From JBAZZQ01 sp041658725 (GTDB lineage Bacteria > Planctomycetota > Phycisphaerae > JAAYCJ01), in contig JBAZZQ010000011.1 in NCBI GenBank assembly GCA_041658725.1, positions 16,689 through 80,688 on the forward strand: a stretch of DNA of 64,000 nucleotides, in the 5' to 3' direction. Under the pieces are notes generated by a model. That model was not told the DNA's origin and ran no database searches. It saw only the letters and a list, made by a program, of their open reading frames with translations. Shown here in pieces: positions 50,723 through 59,182 of this stretch (positions are counted from its first letter, which is position 1; every line of letters begins with the position of its first letter). Both the position numbers and the translations under genes were made by a program.

Positions 50723-52204
50723 ATGATAAAATATATTTTGGTTTTGATCCTGATGGCACCCCTCATCGGTTGTGGGCTTTACCGGGGATTTCGAGATACC
50801 CCGCCGGTCTGCCGGTCCAAAGCGGTCCCTCCGCAGGCTGGGACCGACGTGCGTGCTATTCCGGAAAGATTACCGAATGTGCCTACGACACAATCGGCAC
50901 AGGCGATTACGCTCCAGGAGTGCATTGATAAGGCGCTGGCCCATAACGGAGGGATTCGCATTACGGACCGGCGAATCCTGATCGCGCAAGACCGGATTCG
51001 AGAGGCCTGGGCAATCGATCTGCCGAAGTTGACGGCCCAGGGTCGTTTCGATATCCAGGAAAAGGCAAGGGCGCCTGGCCCAACCGCGACAGCCCAGAAG
51101 ATCGCGGCCATTACCGGGACTACACCGCGAATCCCCATGATCGACCGCGACGTGTCCTCGGTGTCTACGTCGCTGCTGGTTCCGATTTATAATTTCGGGC
51201 TGGGATATCACCAGCGTGAGGCGGCGAGGATTGGGGTCGGCGTTTCCGATCTTATGTCCGAGCGTGCGCGGCAGGATTTGATTTTGAACGTCAAACAAGC
51301 CTATTTCCGGGTGCTCGAAGCCCGGAAGATCCGAGACGTCGTTATGGATTCGATTCAAACGGTAACCCGCCAATTGGAAATTGCCCGCGATTTTCTTTCC
51401 CAGGGTCTGGTGGCCAAGAATGACGTGCTCGTGGTCCAGGTGCAGTTGGCCCAGCGAAAGCAGCAGTTGATCGAGGCAGAAAATAATATCCAGTTGGCCA
51501 TGTCCACGCTGGACCGTCTGATGGATGAATCTGTAACCCGGGAATGGAAACTGGATGATATTCTGGAAGTCCCGCGATGGCGGGGGAATTTCGAGACGGT
51601 CTTTTTGCTGGCCGTGCGGAATCGCCCCGATCTTGAGGCCCTTCGCAAGCAAATCAAAATTACCGAAGAGCAGTATCGTTCGACCCGCGCAGGTCTGGCC
51701 CCGCAGATCAACGGGTATCTGAATTACAATTACTCCGCCGTCAAAAATGTAGAGGATAAGGATGCCGCCGTCGGCGGATTCTTCGTCGATCTGCCCATTT
51801 TCGACGGCGGGTTGACCTACGCCCAGCTCGCTCGGTTGAGCAAGCAGATCAACGAGGCGATCGACGTCCAGAGCGAAACCGAAAAAGATATTATCCTGAA
51901 TGTCAAACAGGCCTATTTAGTCCTGAACGCGGCGGCGGAGCAAATCCCTGTGGCCAAAATAAGTATCGAACAGGCCACCGAAAATTTAAGAATTACCCGC
52001 GACCAGTATGCCCAAGGGCTACTGACGAGTCAGGACGTTCTGCTGCAGGAAAACGCTCTGTCCCAGACCCGTTCCAATTATTACCAGGCCTTGTACGCCT
52101 ACCATCAATCCTTCGCCGTTCTGGTCAACGCGATAGGCGGTCAGCCGCCGGAAATTCCGAACAGTCCGCTTAAGAAAGTAAAAAATAAAGAGAGGAATAA
52201 ATAA
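50723..52204 (+). CDS. TolC/OprM-type outer-membrane efflux lipoprotein
   Basis: A 493-residue protein. The lipoprotein signal ends LIGC (residue 17 Cys). Two outer-membrane-efflux repeats follow (about 60-270 and 280-480) with coiled-coil helices, seen in repeated motifs such as LEARKIRDV... and LILNVKQAYF/IILNVKQAYL in each half. It forms the outer channel of the tripartite pump with the adaptor and RND transporter downstream. It begins 11 nt after the TetR stop. Confidence 0.9.
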   Translation: MIKYILVLILMAPLIGCGLYRGFRDTPPVCRSKAVPPQAGTDVRAIPERLPNVPTTQSAQAITLQECIDKALAHNGGIRITDRRILIAQDRIREAWAIDLPKLTAQGRFDIQEKARAPGPTATAQKIAAITGTTPRIPMIDRDVSSVSTSLLVPIYNFGLGYHQREAARIGVGVSDLMSERARQDLILNVKQAYFRVLEARKIRDVVMDSIQTVTRQLEIARDFLSQGLVAKNDVLVVQVQLAQRKQQLIEAENNIQLAMSTLDRLMDESVTREWKLDDILEVPRWRGNFETVFLLAVRNRPDLEALRKQIKITEEQYRSTRAGLAPQINGYLNYNYSAVKNVEDKDAAVGGFFVDLPIFDGGLTYAQLARLSKQINEAIDVQSETEKDIILNVKQAYLVLNAAAEQIPVAKISIEQATENLRITRDQYAQGLLTSQDVLLQENALSQTRSNYYQALYAYHQSFAVLVNAIGGQPPEIPNSPLKKVKNKERNK

Positions 52205-52206
52205 AA

Positions 52207-53487
52207 ATGAATTGCTCAAGGGTTCATAAATTTCGTGCAACTGTTCAAGCCCCATCGAGAACTGTCATTGCGAGGCCATTCCTATGGCCGAAGCAATCTC
52301 GATCCATCACCCAGGAACGAGATTGCTTCGTCGCTTCGCTCCTCGCAATGACAGCGTCTGGACGGTTACAATTTCGTTCGTTTCTTGTAGCCGTTATGGT
52401 GATGATTCTTTTTAGTTTTTCGACCTTTATCGGATGCGGTAAAAAAGAGGAGCCGAACGGATCAAAGATTCCTTCGTCCACTTCGGAGCCGATAGAAAGA
52501 CAGGCCACCACCCAGGCGGGGGTCTCGACGGGATCGTGGATTACCGTCGAACGGGGTTCCATCAAGGAATTCGTGCCGGCGGTGGGAAGTTTTCTGGCCC
52601 GACAGACAACGCAGGTCGGCTCACAGGTTTCCGGCCGGGTGCAGGAGGTCCTGGTGGACGTTGGCGACAAGATACGCAAGGATCAGCCTGTCGTTCGATT
52701 GGACCCAACATTTTTTGATATCGAACTGGCCCAAGCCAAAGCCAAATTGGAATTCAGCCGCGTGGCGGTCAAGGACGCCGAGCTGAATTACAACCGGATG
52801 AAGAACCTGTGGGAGAAACCTGGGTCGTCGGATCAGCCTTCAATATCGCGAAAACTCTACGACGACGCAAAGCTCAAGTACGACGCGACCCAGGCGGAAT
52901 TCAATCTGACCCAGCAGGCCCTTCGGTATGCCGAGCAGCGACTGAAGGAAACTGTCATTCGGGCGCCGTACGACGCGGTCGTCGTTAAGCGATTGGTGGA
53001 TACGGGGGAGCAGGTGGCTACAATGCCGCCGACGTCCATCCTGCTGGTTCAGGAAATCGCCACGCTCAACCTGGAATTTTCGCTGCCCCAGAATATGCTA
53101 TCGAGCATCACGGTGGGAACACCGTTTGAATTCGAAGTCGAGGGTATCGCCGAGGGTAAGGGCAGCGGGAAAATCGCTGTGATCTTTCCCGCTGTGGACG
53201 AGGCGAGCCGATCGTTTCGCTGCCGTGCGCATATCGAAAATCCCGGAACGAAATATCGGCCTGGGTTGCTCGCTCAGATTCGCGTTCTGGATAAAGAGGT
53301 TCAGAATACCCTGATTGTTCCGCGAAAGGCGGTCCAGCAGACTGCCACGGGCTGGCAGGCGCTCGTCTCAAATAATGGACATCCGACAGCCCAAAATATC
53401 AAAGTCGGACTGGTGACCCAGGAGCAGGTGGAGATCAAGGAAGGCTTGACCCTGGGCAGTAAAGTGTTCGTTCAGTCCGGAAACTGA
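52207..53487 (+). CDS. Periplasmic adaptor (HlyD/RND MFP family), lipoprotein, with a repeat in its N-terminus
   Basis: The 426-residue frame contains the RND adaptor pattern: beta-barrel/lipoyl segments GRVQEVLVDVGDKIRKDQPV and RLDPTFFDIELAQAKAKLEF, a hairpin of helices and PYDAVVVKRLVDTGEQ. Its signal is in the middle: LVAVMVMILFSFSTFIGC, where Cys is acylated. Ahead of it, 47 codons are translated from a GTCATTGCGAG palindrome (52264-52352). The signal peptide would only work from a start within or near the repeat, for example ATG 52348, supplied by the repeat itself. It links the outer channel to the transporter. Confidence 0.88.
   Translation: MNCSRVHKFRATVQAPSRTVIARPFLWPKQSRSITQERDCFVASLLAMTASGRLQFRSFLVAVMVMILFSFSTFIGCGKKEEPNGSKIPSSTSEPIERQATTQAGVSTGSWITVERGSIKEFVPAVGSFLARQTTQVGSQVSGRVQEVLVDVGDKIRKDQPVVRLDPTFFDIELAQAKAKLEFSRVAVKDAELNYNRMKNLWEKPGSSDQPSISRKLYDDAKLKYDATQAEFNLTQQALRYAEQRLKETVIRAPYDAVVVKRLVDTGEQVATMPPTSILLVQEIATLNLEFSLPQNMLSSITVGTPFEFEVEGIAEGKGSGKIAVIFPAVDEASRSFRCRAHIENPGTKYRPGLLAQIRVLDKEVQNTLIVPRKAVQQTATGWQALVSNNGHPTAQNIKVGLVTQEQVEIKEGLTLGSKVFVQSGN
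52264..52352. repeat. Palindromic repeat of the GTCATTGCGAG family inside the adaptor gene
   Basis: The left arm begins GTCATTGCGAGGCCATTCCT (52264) and the right arm ends CTCGCAATGAC (52352). The arms are complementary over roughly 35 bp with mismatches. It is in frame with the adaptor CDS and contains an ATG at 52348 in that frame. Confidence 0.75.
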
Positions 53488-53518
53488 AATAATTTTGGAT
53501 TAAAAGAACGGGAAGATT

Positions 53519-56500
53519 ATGATTCTTTCAAATATCGCGATCAAACGGCCGGTTTTTACCACGATGGTGATCATGACGATCATTGTTTTTGGCATCATTT
53601 CTTTTCGTGAAATCGGGATCGATCTTTTTCCCCGGGTGGAATTTCCGGTGATTACCATCGTTTCCGTTTTACCGGGAGCCGACCCGGACACAGTCGAATC
53701 GACGGTTACGGACCCTATCGAAGAGGCGGTTTCAAACATCAGCGCGATCAAGACGCTTCGCTCGACGAGCAGCGACAGCGTTTCGCAGGTGGTGATCGAA
53801 TTCGAGCTGGAAAAAAATGTCGATGTCGCCTACCAGGAAGTGCTGGCCAAGATCGGAACGGTTCGGTCGGAATTACCGAAGGACCTGGAAGACCCGGTGG
53901 TGCAAAAATTCGATATCGACGCGGCCCCGATCATGGCGGCGGTCGTTTCGTCGGAAAGTATGCAGATTCGTGATCTGACGCACCTGGCGGATAAAACGAT
54001 CAAGGAGCGACTCCAGCGGGTCCGCAATGTCGGCGAGGTCAAATTAGTCGGTGGGCGGGACCGCAAGATGTGGCTTTGGCTAAACCGTAGCCGCCTGGAA
54101 GGATATGGGCTTACTGTTCAGGACGTGGAGCGTGCGCTTCAGACGGAGCATGTGGAATATCCCGGCGGACGGGTGGAGCAAGGTCCGCGGGAATACATGG
54201 TCAAGACCAAAGCGGAATTCGAGTCGGCCGATCAGTTTGCCGGTATGGTGCTGACGTATGTCAACGGTATGCCGGTTTGCGTGCGTGATATCGGGCGTGT
54301 GGAAGACGGGATGGAAGAAGAGCGAAGCATGGCCAAGCTGAACGGCAACCGGGCGATCTCGCTGTTGGTTCGACGACAATCCGGGACCAATACCGTCGAA
54401 GTGGCTAATGCGGTCAAGGCGGAAATTGCCAGGCTTCAAAAAGAGCTGTCCGGGCGGGGAATAAAAATCGAAATCGCCCAGGACTTGTCCCGGTTCATTG
54501 AAAATTCGGTTAATGAAGTGCAGTTTCACCTGGTGTACGGAGGCGGGCTGGCGATTTTAATCGTCTTTTTCTTCCTGCGAAACCTCCGCAGCATGTTCAT
54601 CAGTTCTCTGGTTATTCCGACTTCCATTATCGGAACGTTTATTGTTATGAACGCCCTGGGATTTACCCAGAACATGATGACCCTGCTGGCATTGACGCTG
54701 GCGATTGGTCTTTTAATCGACGATTCTATCGTCGTTCAGGAAAACATCATGCGCCACGTGGAAGAAGGAATGCCGGCGAAAGAAGCTGCGGCCTTTGCCA
54801 CCAGCGAAATCGCCCTGGCCGTGTTCGCGACGACGTTATCGGTGGTGGCGGTGTTCGTGCCGGTGGCGTTTATGAAAGGGATCATCGGACGTTTCTTTTA
54901 CCAGTTCGGAATGGCAGTAACTTTCGCCGTGCTGATTTCCATGTTCGTCGCGTTTACCCTCGACCCGATGCTGTCCTCGCGGATTTTGCGAAAACCAAAG
55001 AAAACCCGGCTCCACGACATTTCCGAGCGATTTTTCGGTAAAATCGATTGGGTCTACGAAAAATTGCTGGCGGTAGCCCTCCGCCGACGCTGGGTCGTGG
55101 TGGTCGTGGCGGTCGGATCGTTTATCGCCGCGGGGTTTATCGGCAAATTTCTGAAATGGGAATTTATACCTCTGGAAGATCAGAGCGAATTTAATATTAA
55201 GGTCAAAGCCCCCCTGGGCGCGTCGCTTTCGACGACGGATGAAATTCTCCAGCGGGTCCATAAGCAGATTCAGACCCAGCCGTGGGTTGATTATACCTTT
55301 GCCACCATCGGGACCGATGAACTCCAACGCGTCAACGAAGGAGGCATGTATGTAAAAATGATCGACAAGGACAAACGCGAAATTTCCCAGATGCAGGCGA
55401 TGGAGTGGGCGAGGGAGCGGCTTTCAAACATCCCCGACGCCAAAATCAGTATCGAGGTCGTCGGCCGTGTTTCAGGGGGCGGGCATCGGGCGTCGGACCT
55501 TCAAATTGAAATCCGCGGGTCCAACCTGGATCGATTGGAAACTATTGCCGGCGGGATTATGAGCAAAATGCGTGCTGCCGGCGGATACGTGGATTTGGAT
55601 ACCACTTATGAGAAAGGCAAGCCACAGATCAATGTGTATGTGAAGCGCGATCGAGCGGCGGACATGGGGGTCAGCCCAATGTCGGTGGCCTCGACGGTCA
55701 AAGCGCTCATCGGCGGTGATGACGTGAGCAAATTCCGGGCGGAAGGAGATCGTTATGATGTAAGCGTCCGGCTGCAGGAGCCTTATCGGGATCGTCCGGA
55801 CGATATCGAATTATTGACGGTGAGAAATAACCGAGGCCAGCTTGTGCGGCTGCAAAACGTATCGTGGATCAAGGAAGAACCCGGCCCGGTGCAGATCGAC
55901 CGGTACAACCGGACTCGTCAGATCACCATTCTCGCCAACCTCCAGCGGGATAAAAAAGTGCTCGGCCAGGCGGTCGAGGAAACCTCTCGTTTTATCCAGG
56001 AAGCCAATCTCCCGCCGGGTTACACATTTGGTTTTTCCGGCATGGCTGATACGATGAAAGAATCGTTCGGATACCTCTTTTTTGCCCTGTTCCTGGCCGT
56101 CGTTATGGTCTACATCGTCCTCGCCTCACAGTTTGAAAGTTTCATTCATCCGTTTACGATCATGCTCGCCCTGCCGCTTTCGGTCGTCGGAGCGCTCGGT
56201 GTGCTGGTGCTCTCGCACATGACGATGAGCATTTTCACCATGATCGGAATCATCATGCTCATGGGTCTGGTGACCAAGAACGGAATTTTACTCGTCGATT
56301 TTACAAACACCCTTCGCCGCCGGGATAACATGGACCGTAACCAGGCGATTTTAAAAGCAGGCCCCATTCGATTAAGGCCGATTTTGATGACCACGTTCGC
56401 CATGATCTTCGGTATGCTCCCAACAGCCCTGGGCACAGGTTCGGGTTCCGAGTCGCGGGCTCCGATGGCTGTGGCGGTAATTGGCGGATTGACAACCTCA

Positions 56501-56611
56501 ACCTTGCTGACTCTCGTGGTCGTGCCAGTGGTCTATACCCTAATGGACGATTTAAGTCATGTCGGGAAATGGCGAGTCTGGAATTGGCTGGGGAAAAAAT
56601 CAAATAATTAA
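53519..56611 (+). CDS. RND-type multidrug efflux transporter (AcrB/MexB-like)
   Basis: A 1030-residue inner-membrane antiporter with 12 spans and two large periplasmic loops. Diagnostic segments include the start ILSNIAIKRPVFTTMVIMTI, PRVEFPVITIVSVLPGADP, the TM4 stretch LLALTLAIGLLIDDSIVVQE with its DD pair for proton transfer, and GLVTKNGILLVDF. It is the engine of the tripartite pump with TolC-like and adaptor proteins. The substrate range is not evident. Confidence 0.94.
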   Translation: MILSNIAIKRPVFTTMVIMTIIVFGIISFREIGIDLFPRVEFPVITIVSVLPGADPDTVESTVTDPIEEAVSNISAIKTLRSTSSDSVSQVVIEFELEKNVDVAYQEVLAKIGTVRSELPKDLEDPVVQKFDIDAAPIMAAVVSSESMQIRDLTHLADKTIKERLQRVRNVGEVKLVGGRDRKMWLWLNRSRLEGYGLTVQDVERALQTEHVEYPGGRVEQGPREYMVKTKAEFESADQFAGMVLTYVNGMPVCVRDIGRVEDGMEEERSMAKLNGNRAISLLVRRQSGTNTVEVANAVKAEIARLQKELSGRGIKIEIAQDLSRFIENSVNEVQFHLVYGGGLAILIVFFFLRNLRSMFISSLVIPTSIIGTFIVMNALGFTQNMMTLLALTLAIGLLIDDSIVVQENIMRHVEEGMPAKEAAAFATSEIALAVFATTLSVVAVFVPVAFMKGIIGRFFYQFGMAVTFAVLISMFVAFTLDPMLSSRILRKPKKTRLHDISERFFGKIDWVYEKLLAVALRRRWVVVVVAVGSFIAAGFIGKFLKWEFIPLEDQSEFNIKVKAPLGASLSTTDEILQRVHKQIQTQPWVDYTFATIGTDELQRVNEGGMYVKMIDKDKREISQMQAMEWARERLSNIPDAKISIEVVGRVSGGGHRASDLQIEIRGSNLDRLETIAGGIMSKMRAAGGYVDLDTTYEKGKPQINVYVKRDRAADMGVSPMSVASTVKALIGGDDVSKFRAEGDRYDVSVRLQEPYRDRPDDIELLTVRNNRGQLVRLQNVSWIKEEPGPVQIDRYNRTRQITILANLQRDKKVLGQAVEETSRFIQEANLPPGYTFGFSGMADTMKESFGYLFFALFLAVVMVYIVLASQFESFIHPFTIMLALPLSVVGALGVLVLSHMTMSIFTMIGIIMLMGLVTKNGILLVDFTNTLRRRDNMDRNQAILKAGPIRLRPILMTTFAMIFGMLPTALGTGSGSESRAPMAVAVIGGLTTSTLLTLVVVPVVYTLMDDLSHVGKWRVWNWLGKKSNN

Positions 56612-56647
56612 TTCAAATCGGTACCCGTTCAGACCCCACTGAAAATT

Positions 56648-56736
56648 GTCATTGCGAGACCGCGAAGCGGGCGCGGCAATCTCGTCCCTTCGCCAAAGAA
56701 ACGCGATTGCTTCGTCGCTGCACTCCTCGCAATGAC
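56648..56736. repeat. Palindromic repeat of the GTCATTGCGAG family (after the RND gene)
   Basis: GTCATTGCGAGACCGCGAAG (56648) and CTCGCAATGAC (56736) are arms of an imperfect palindrome of 89 bp. It follows the RND gene by 36 nt and could end the operon. Confidence 0.75.
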
Positions 56737-56879
56737 AGTGTCTGAGCGGTTACTCAAATCATATGTTTTGTACATTTTGTAGGGTCCAACGAGGGTTACG
56801 GGTTTGTGCGGAGCCTCATTGTTGAGCCAGAAACGCGGTTTTTGCCAAATTGTACAAATTGGAGGCGAATTTTTAACCG

Positions 56880-57090
56880 CCAAGAAGAAAAGATTTTTTA
56901 GCCACGAATTACACGAATGGCCACGAATGAGAAAGATTTTTTTATTTTTAAAGAACGCGGCAGGAGATTTGCCACTCTATAGTAAAGATAACACATTTTT
57001 GGCCAAATGCAAATTTTGGGGAAAGAATATTTTTGAACCGCCAAGGCGCCATGACGCCAAGATAAAGAGAGACGTGGTTTATGAAGAAGA
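56880..57090. other. Non-coding stretch with fragments of dispersed repeats
   Basis: Contains pieces such as CCACGAATTACACGAATGGC and CCGCCAAGGCGCCATGACGC, which resemble repeat sequences in environmental genomes. No coding sequence supported in 56737-57126. Confidence 0.5.
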
Positions 57091-57126
57091 TGGTGGGCCA
57101 AGGCCCATCCCATACAACTTTTTTGA

Positions 57127-58002
57127 TTAAAATGTCCAGCTTTCAATTGCATCGCGAAAATCCTGAAATGCTTCATGAATGAGAGTCGTGACAGCGACCC
57201 ACCGAGTCGCTCGGATGACTTTGCTTTCCTCATACACCCCAGTCTCAACAGCAACAACCTTTGGCTTTCGATTACACCAACAATCTGCCGGTATATCCAG
57301 ATCACCTATCGCCCAGACACAACACCCGCTAATGCCCGCGAGACTATGACGGAGTGTACCAGTTTCCCCTTGACGGTCTTTGAAAACTAACATGGACCCA
57401 TCTTCCATTGTGTTCTCTTCTGGACTTGCACCCAGCAACAGATGGTACTTCGAACAGTATCCGGTCAATGCTTCCGTGCTCCCATCATAAGCGTACGTGG
57501 TATATTCGAGCGGTCTGAGCACCAGCTTTTCGTCACTGGCACGACTTGGTAGGGTCCAGATGCCAGGGTATCCGAATACGCTAAAGACAGTCGTTGGTGA
57601 CTGATCGCTAAAATCCAAGTCGTCTTTGCTTAGAAATCGCTTACCGGACAGTCGCTGGACCGCACGATCCGGTAGCCTGTAAACCGCCACATCGAAAGGA
57701 TCCTCGATGGAGTCGAACTGAAATGGTGCGGAAGAAATCCAGTTGCCGGGGACTGAAACAAAAGAACCGCAAGCATCAGAGATTCCTAAAGTCTTTCCAA
57801 ATTCATGGGCATATCTGATCACATGCGCAGCCGTAATGACGAAACGGACATCGGAAATCTGAAACAAGATGCCTGTGCCCAACAGGCACACAGATGGCTT
57901 TTTAGCTTGGACGATCGCAACAGTGCTATCCCACGCGTCGCTTGGAATATACGCAGCAATCTGGGCGTTAATATCCGATTGTTGCTTTTGCCGCTCATCC
58001 AT
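57127..58002 (-). CDS. Trypsin-like serine peptidase domain protein, cytoplasmic
   Basis: A 291-residue protein without signal peptide. Chymotrypsin-fold motifs: FVITAAH (catalytic H60), DPFDVAVYRL (D104), and LAGISGC (S225, where GISGC replaces GDSGG). The order and spacing fit a trypsin-type peptidase; a bacterial cytoplasmic location suggests an internal target. It overlaps the HNH nuclease gene by 8 nt, so the two are co-translated. Similar proteases occur in anti-phage systems, but no such system of exactly this pair is known to me. Confidence 0.75.
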   Translation of the reverse strand: MDERQKQQSDINAQIAAYIPSDAWDSTVAIVQAKKPSVCLLGTGILFQISDVRFVITAAHVIRYAHEFGKTLGISDACGSFVSVPGNWISSAPFQFDSIEDPFDVAVYRLPDRAVQRLSGKRFLSKDDLDFSDQSPTTVFSVFGYPGIWTLPSRASDEKLVLRPLEYTTYAYDGSTEALTGYCSKYHLLLGASPEENTMEDGSMLVFKDRQGETGTLRHSLAGISGCCVWAIGDLDIPADCWCNRKPKVVAVETGVYEESKVIRATRWVAVTTLIHEAFQDFRDAIESWTF

Positions 58003-58612
58003 AGTGAGTCTCCTTGCAATTGGGTAGTTCTGTTATCCAGAGCCTCAATTGACTGGGTTGAGGAAAGACCTTTGGAATTGCCAACAATGCGAACGGAAGT
58101 TCATGTGCATTGCCGAGTGGAGCCTCCATGAGTTTCCTTTCTTGGCACATTTCGATTGCGAGCTTCAGGTAGCGGCGAAGAAGCAAGACCGGAGGGAATT
58201 GATTTCGTTCTGCCAACCATTCGAGTGCGTCACGGGCACATTTCGAACTGTTGCAGGCGCGGCAAGCCCAAACTAGGTTATCTCCGGTATTAGCGCCACC
58301 TCGCTTACGCGGGATGAGATGGTCGGCCGCCAAAAACTCTCTGCTTCCGCAGTAACAACATGCCTGGGGAAGTACCATCTTCAAACGTTCATCGTCCGCA
58401 AGCGGGCCTATTTGCATGGTTTGCTTTCGCAGACCACAGTAGAGTCGACTACGAATGATGAAGTGCATGCGCCCGTATTTCTCCGCCTTTGCGGTAACGG
58501 CTGCGTGTGCCATCGCGAGGTTCGCGTATGACCAATGAAGCAACTCACCGACTGTCGTGATTTCCATGCGCGAAGCCATAAACCCACTTTCGGGTTTTCC
58601 AAAACCCACCAT
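57995..58612 (-). CDS. HNH endonuclease-type protein paired with the peptidase
   Basis: A 205-residue protein. The zinc-HNH motif is C85xxC88, D97-H98 in LAADHLIP, N112, and C117xxC120 followed by N121 (CRACNSSK). The N-terminal 70 residues are helical and unrecognised, the C-terminal 70 residues basic. The start is uncertain (ATG 58612, 58579 or 58567). It precedes and overlaps the serine peptidase gene. It could be a restriction- or toxin-type DNase, or a structural HNH with a repair role. Confidence 0.78.
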   Translation of the reverse strand: MVGFGKPESGFMASRMEITTVGELLHWSYANLAMAHAAVTAKAEKYGRMHFIIRSRLYCGLRKQTMQIGPLADDERLKMVLPQACCYCGSREFLAADHLIPRKRGGANTGDNLVWACRACNSSKCARDALEWLAERNQFPPVLLLRRYLKLAIEMCQERKLMEAPLGNAHELPFALLAIPKVFPQPSQLRLWITELPNCKETHYG

Positions 58613-58693
58613 CTTCGTCTTTCATATTAACTTTGCATTTTGATATTTGCAATTTGCATTTTGAAATGATAGGACGAAGCGGTTTGTCTGACC

Positions 58694-58724
58694 TACTGGC
58701 TACTGTCTACTGTCTACTGACTAC
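58694..58724. repeat. Short tandem repeat (CTACTGT units) overlapping the PilZ end
   Basis: TACTGGCTACTGTCTACTGT-type units of 8 bases repeat about three times. The stop and final codons of the PilZ gene (58707 onward) are within it. The stretch 58613-58693 is AT-rich with TTTGCATTTTGA-type repeats and no gene. Confidence 0.55.
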
Positions 58725-59063
58725 TTTTTCTTCCCCGAACCGAAGCGGCTCATTAAACGCGCACGCCACGCCAACTCCAGCCGTTTCTTTACTGGCATGG
58801 CTGATCGTATCAACCCGTATAACCGTCGCCCCCCCTTCCAGCACGCCGGCCCCAGACATCCTGCCCGCCCCAGCCGGCACGGCGATCCGTATCTCGATCT
58901 TCTGGCCGGGGCAAACATCATCCCCGCTGTGGCTGTGAAAATAGACTCCGCCCGCCGATACGTTCGAACTCACCCGACGAAGGGTTTTTCCACGATCAGC
59001 AGGTAGAATCACATCCAGAGGAAGATTGGCCAACAACCGAAAATACTTACGCCGGTCATCCAT
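58707..59063 (-). CDS. PilZ-domain cyclic-di-GMP-binding protein
   Basis: A 118-residue single-domain PilZ protein. RRKYFR (R5-R9 region) supplies the RxxxR loop and N34-V-S36-A-G38-G39-V the NxSxxG-type motif, both needed to bind cyclic-di-GMP. The remaining strands (GQKIEIRIAVP, TVIRVDTI) follow the family. Its final three residues (SRQ) come from a tandem repeat. It is divergent from larC. The downstream effector is unknown. Confidence 0.88.
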   Translation of the reverse strand: MDDRRKYFRLLANLPLDVILPADRGKTLRRVSSNVSAGGVYFHSHSGDDVCPGQKIEIRIAVPAGAGRMSGAGVLEGGATVIRVDTISHASKETAGVGVACAFNEPLRFGEEKVVSRQ

Positions 59064-59120
59064 TATAGAATCTATCGGTAAATTTTTAGACTTATATTAA
59101 AATATATGGATAATCAATCA

Positions 59121-59146
59121 AAGAGGCACGACCGTAAGGGAGTGTT
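59121..59146 (+). repeat. Copy 2 of the 26-nt shared sequence, in front of larC
   Basis: Identical over 26 nt, same orientation, to 10372-10397 in the MITE-like element. Here it ends AAGGGAGTGTT directly before ATG 59147, supplying an in-frame ribosome site for the longer larC start. Confidence 0.75.
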
Positions 59147-59182
59147 ATGGAATTTGTTAATCATTTTGGGAGTCCAAAATTT

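Noticed and set aside
53108..56603. Several minus-strand frames across the adaptor and RND genes
   Set aside because: All are antisense shadows of the transporter and adaptor.
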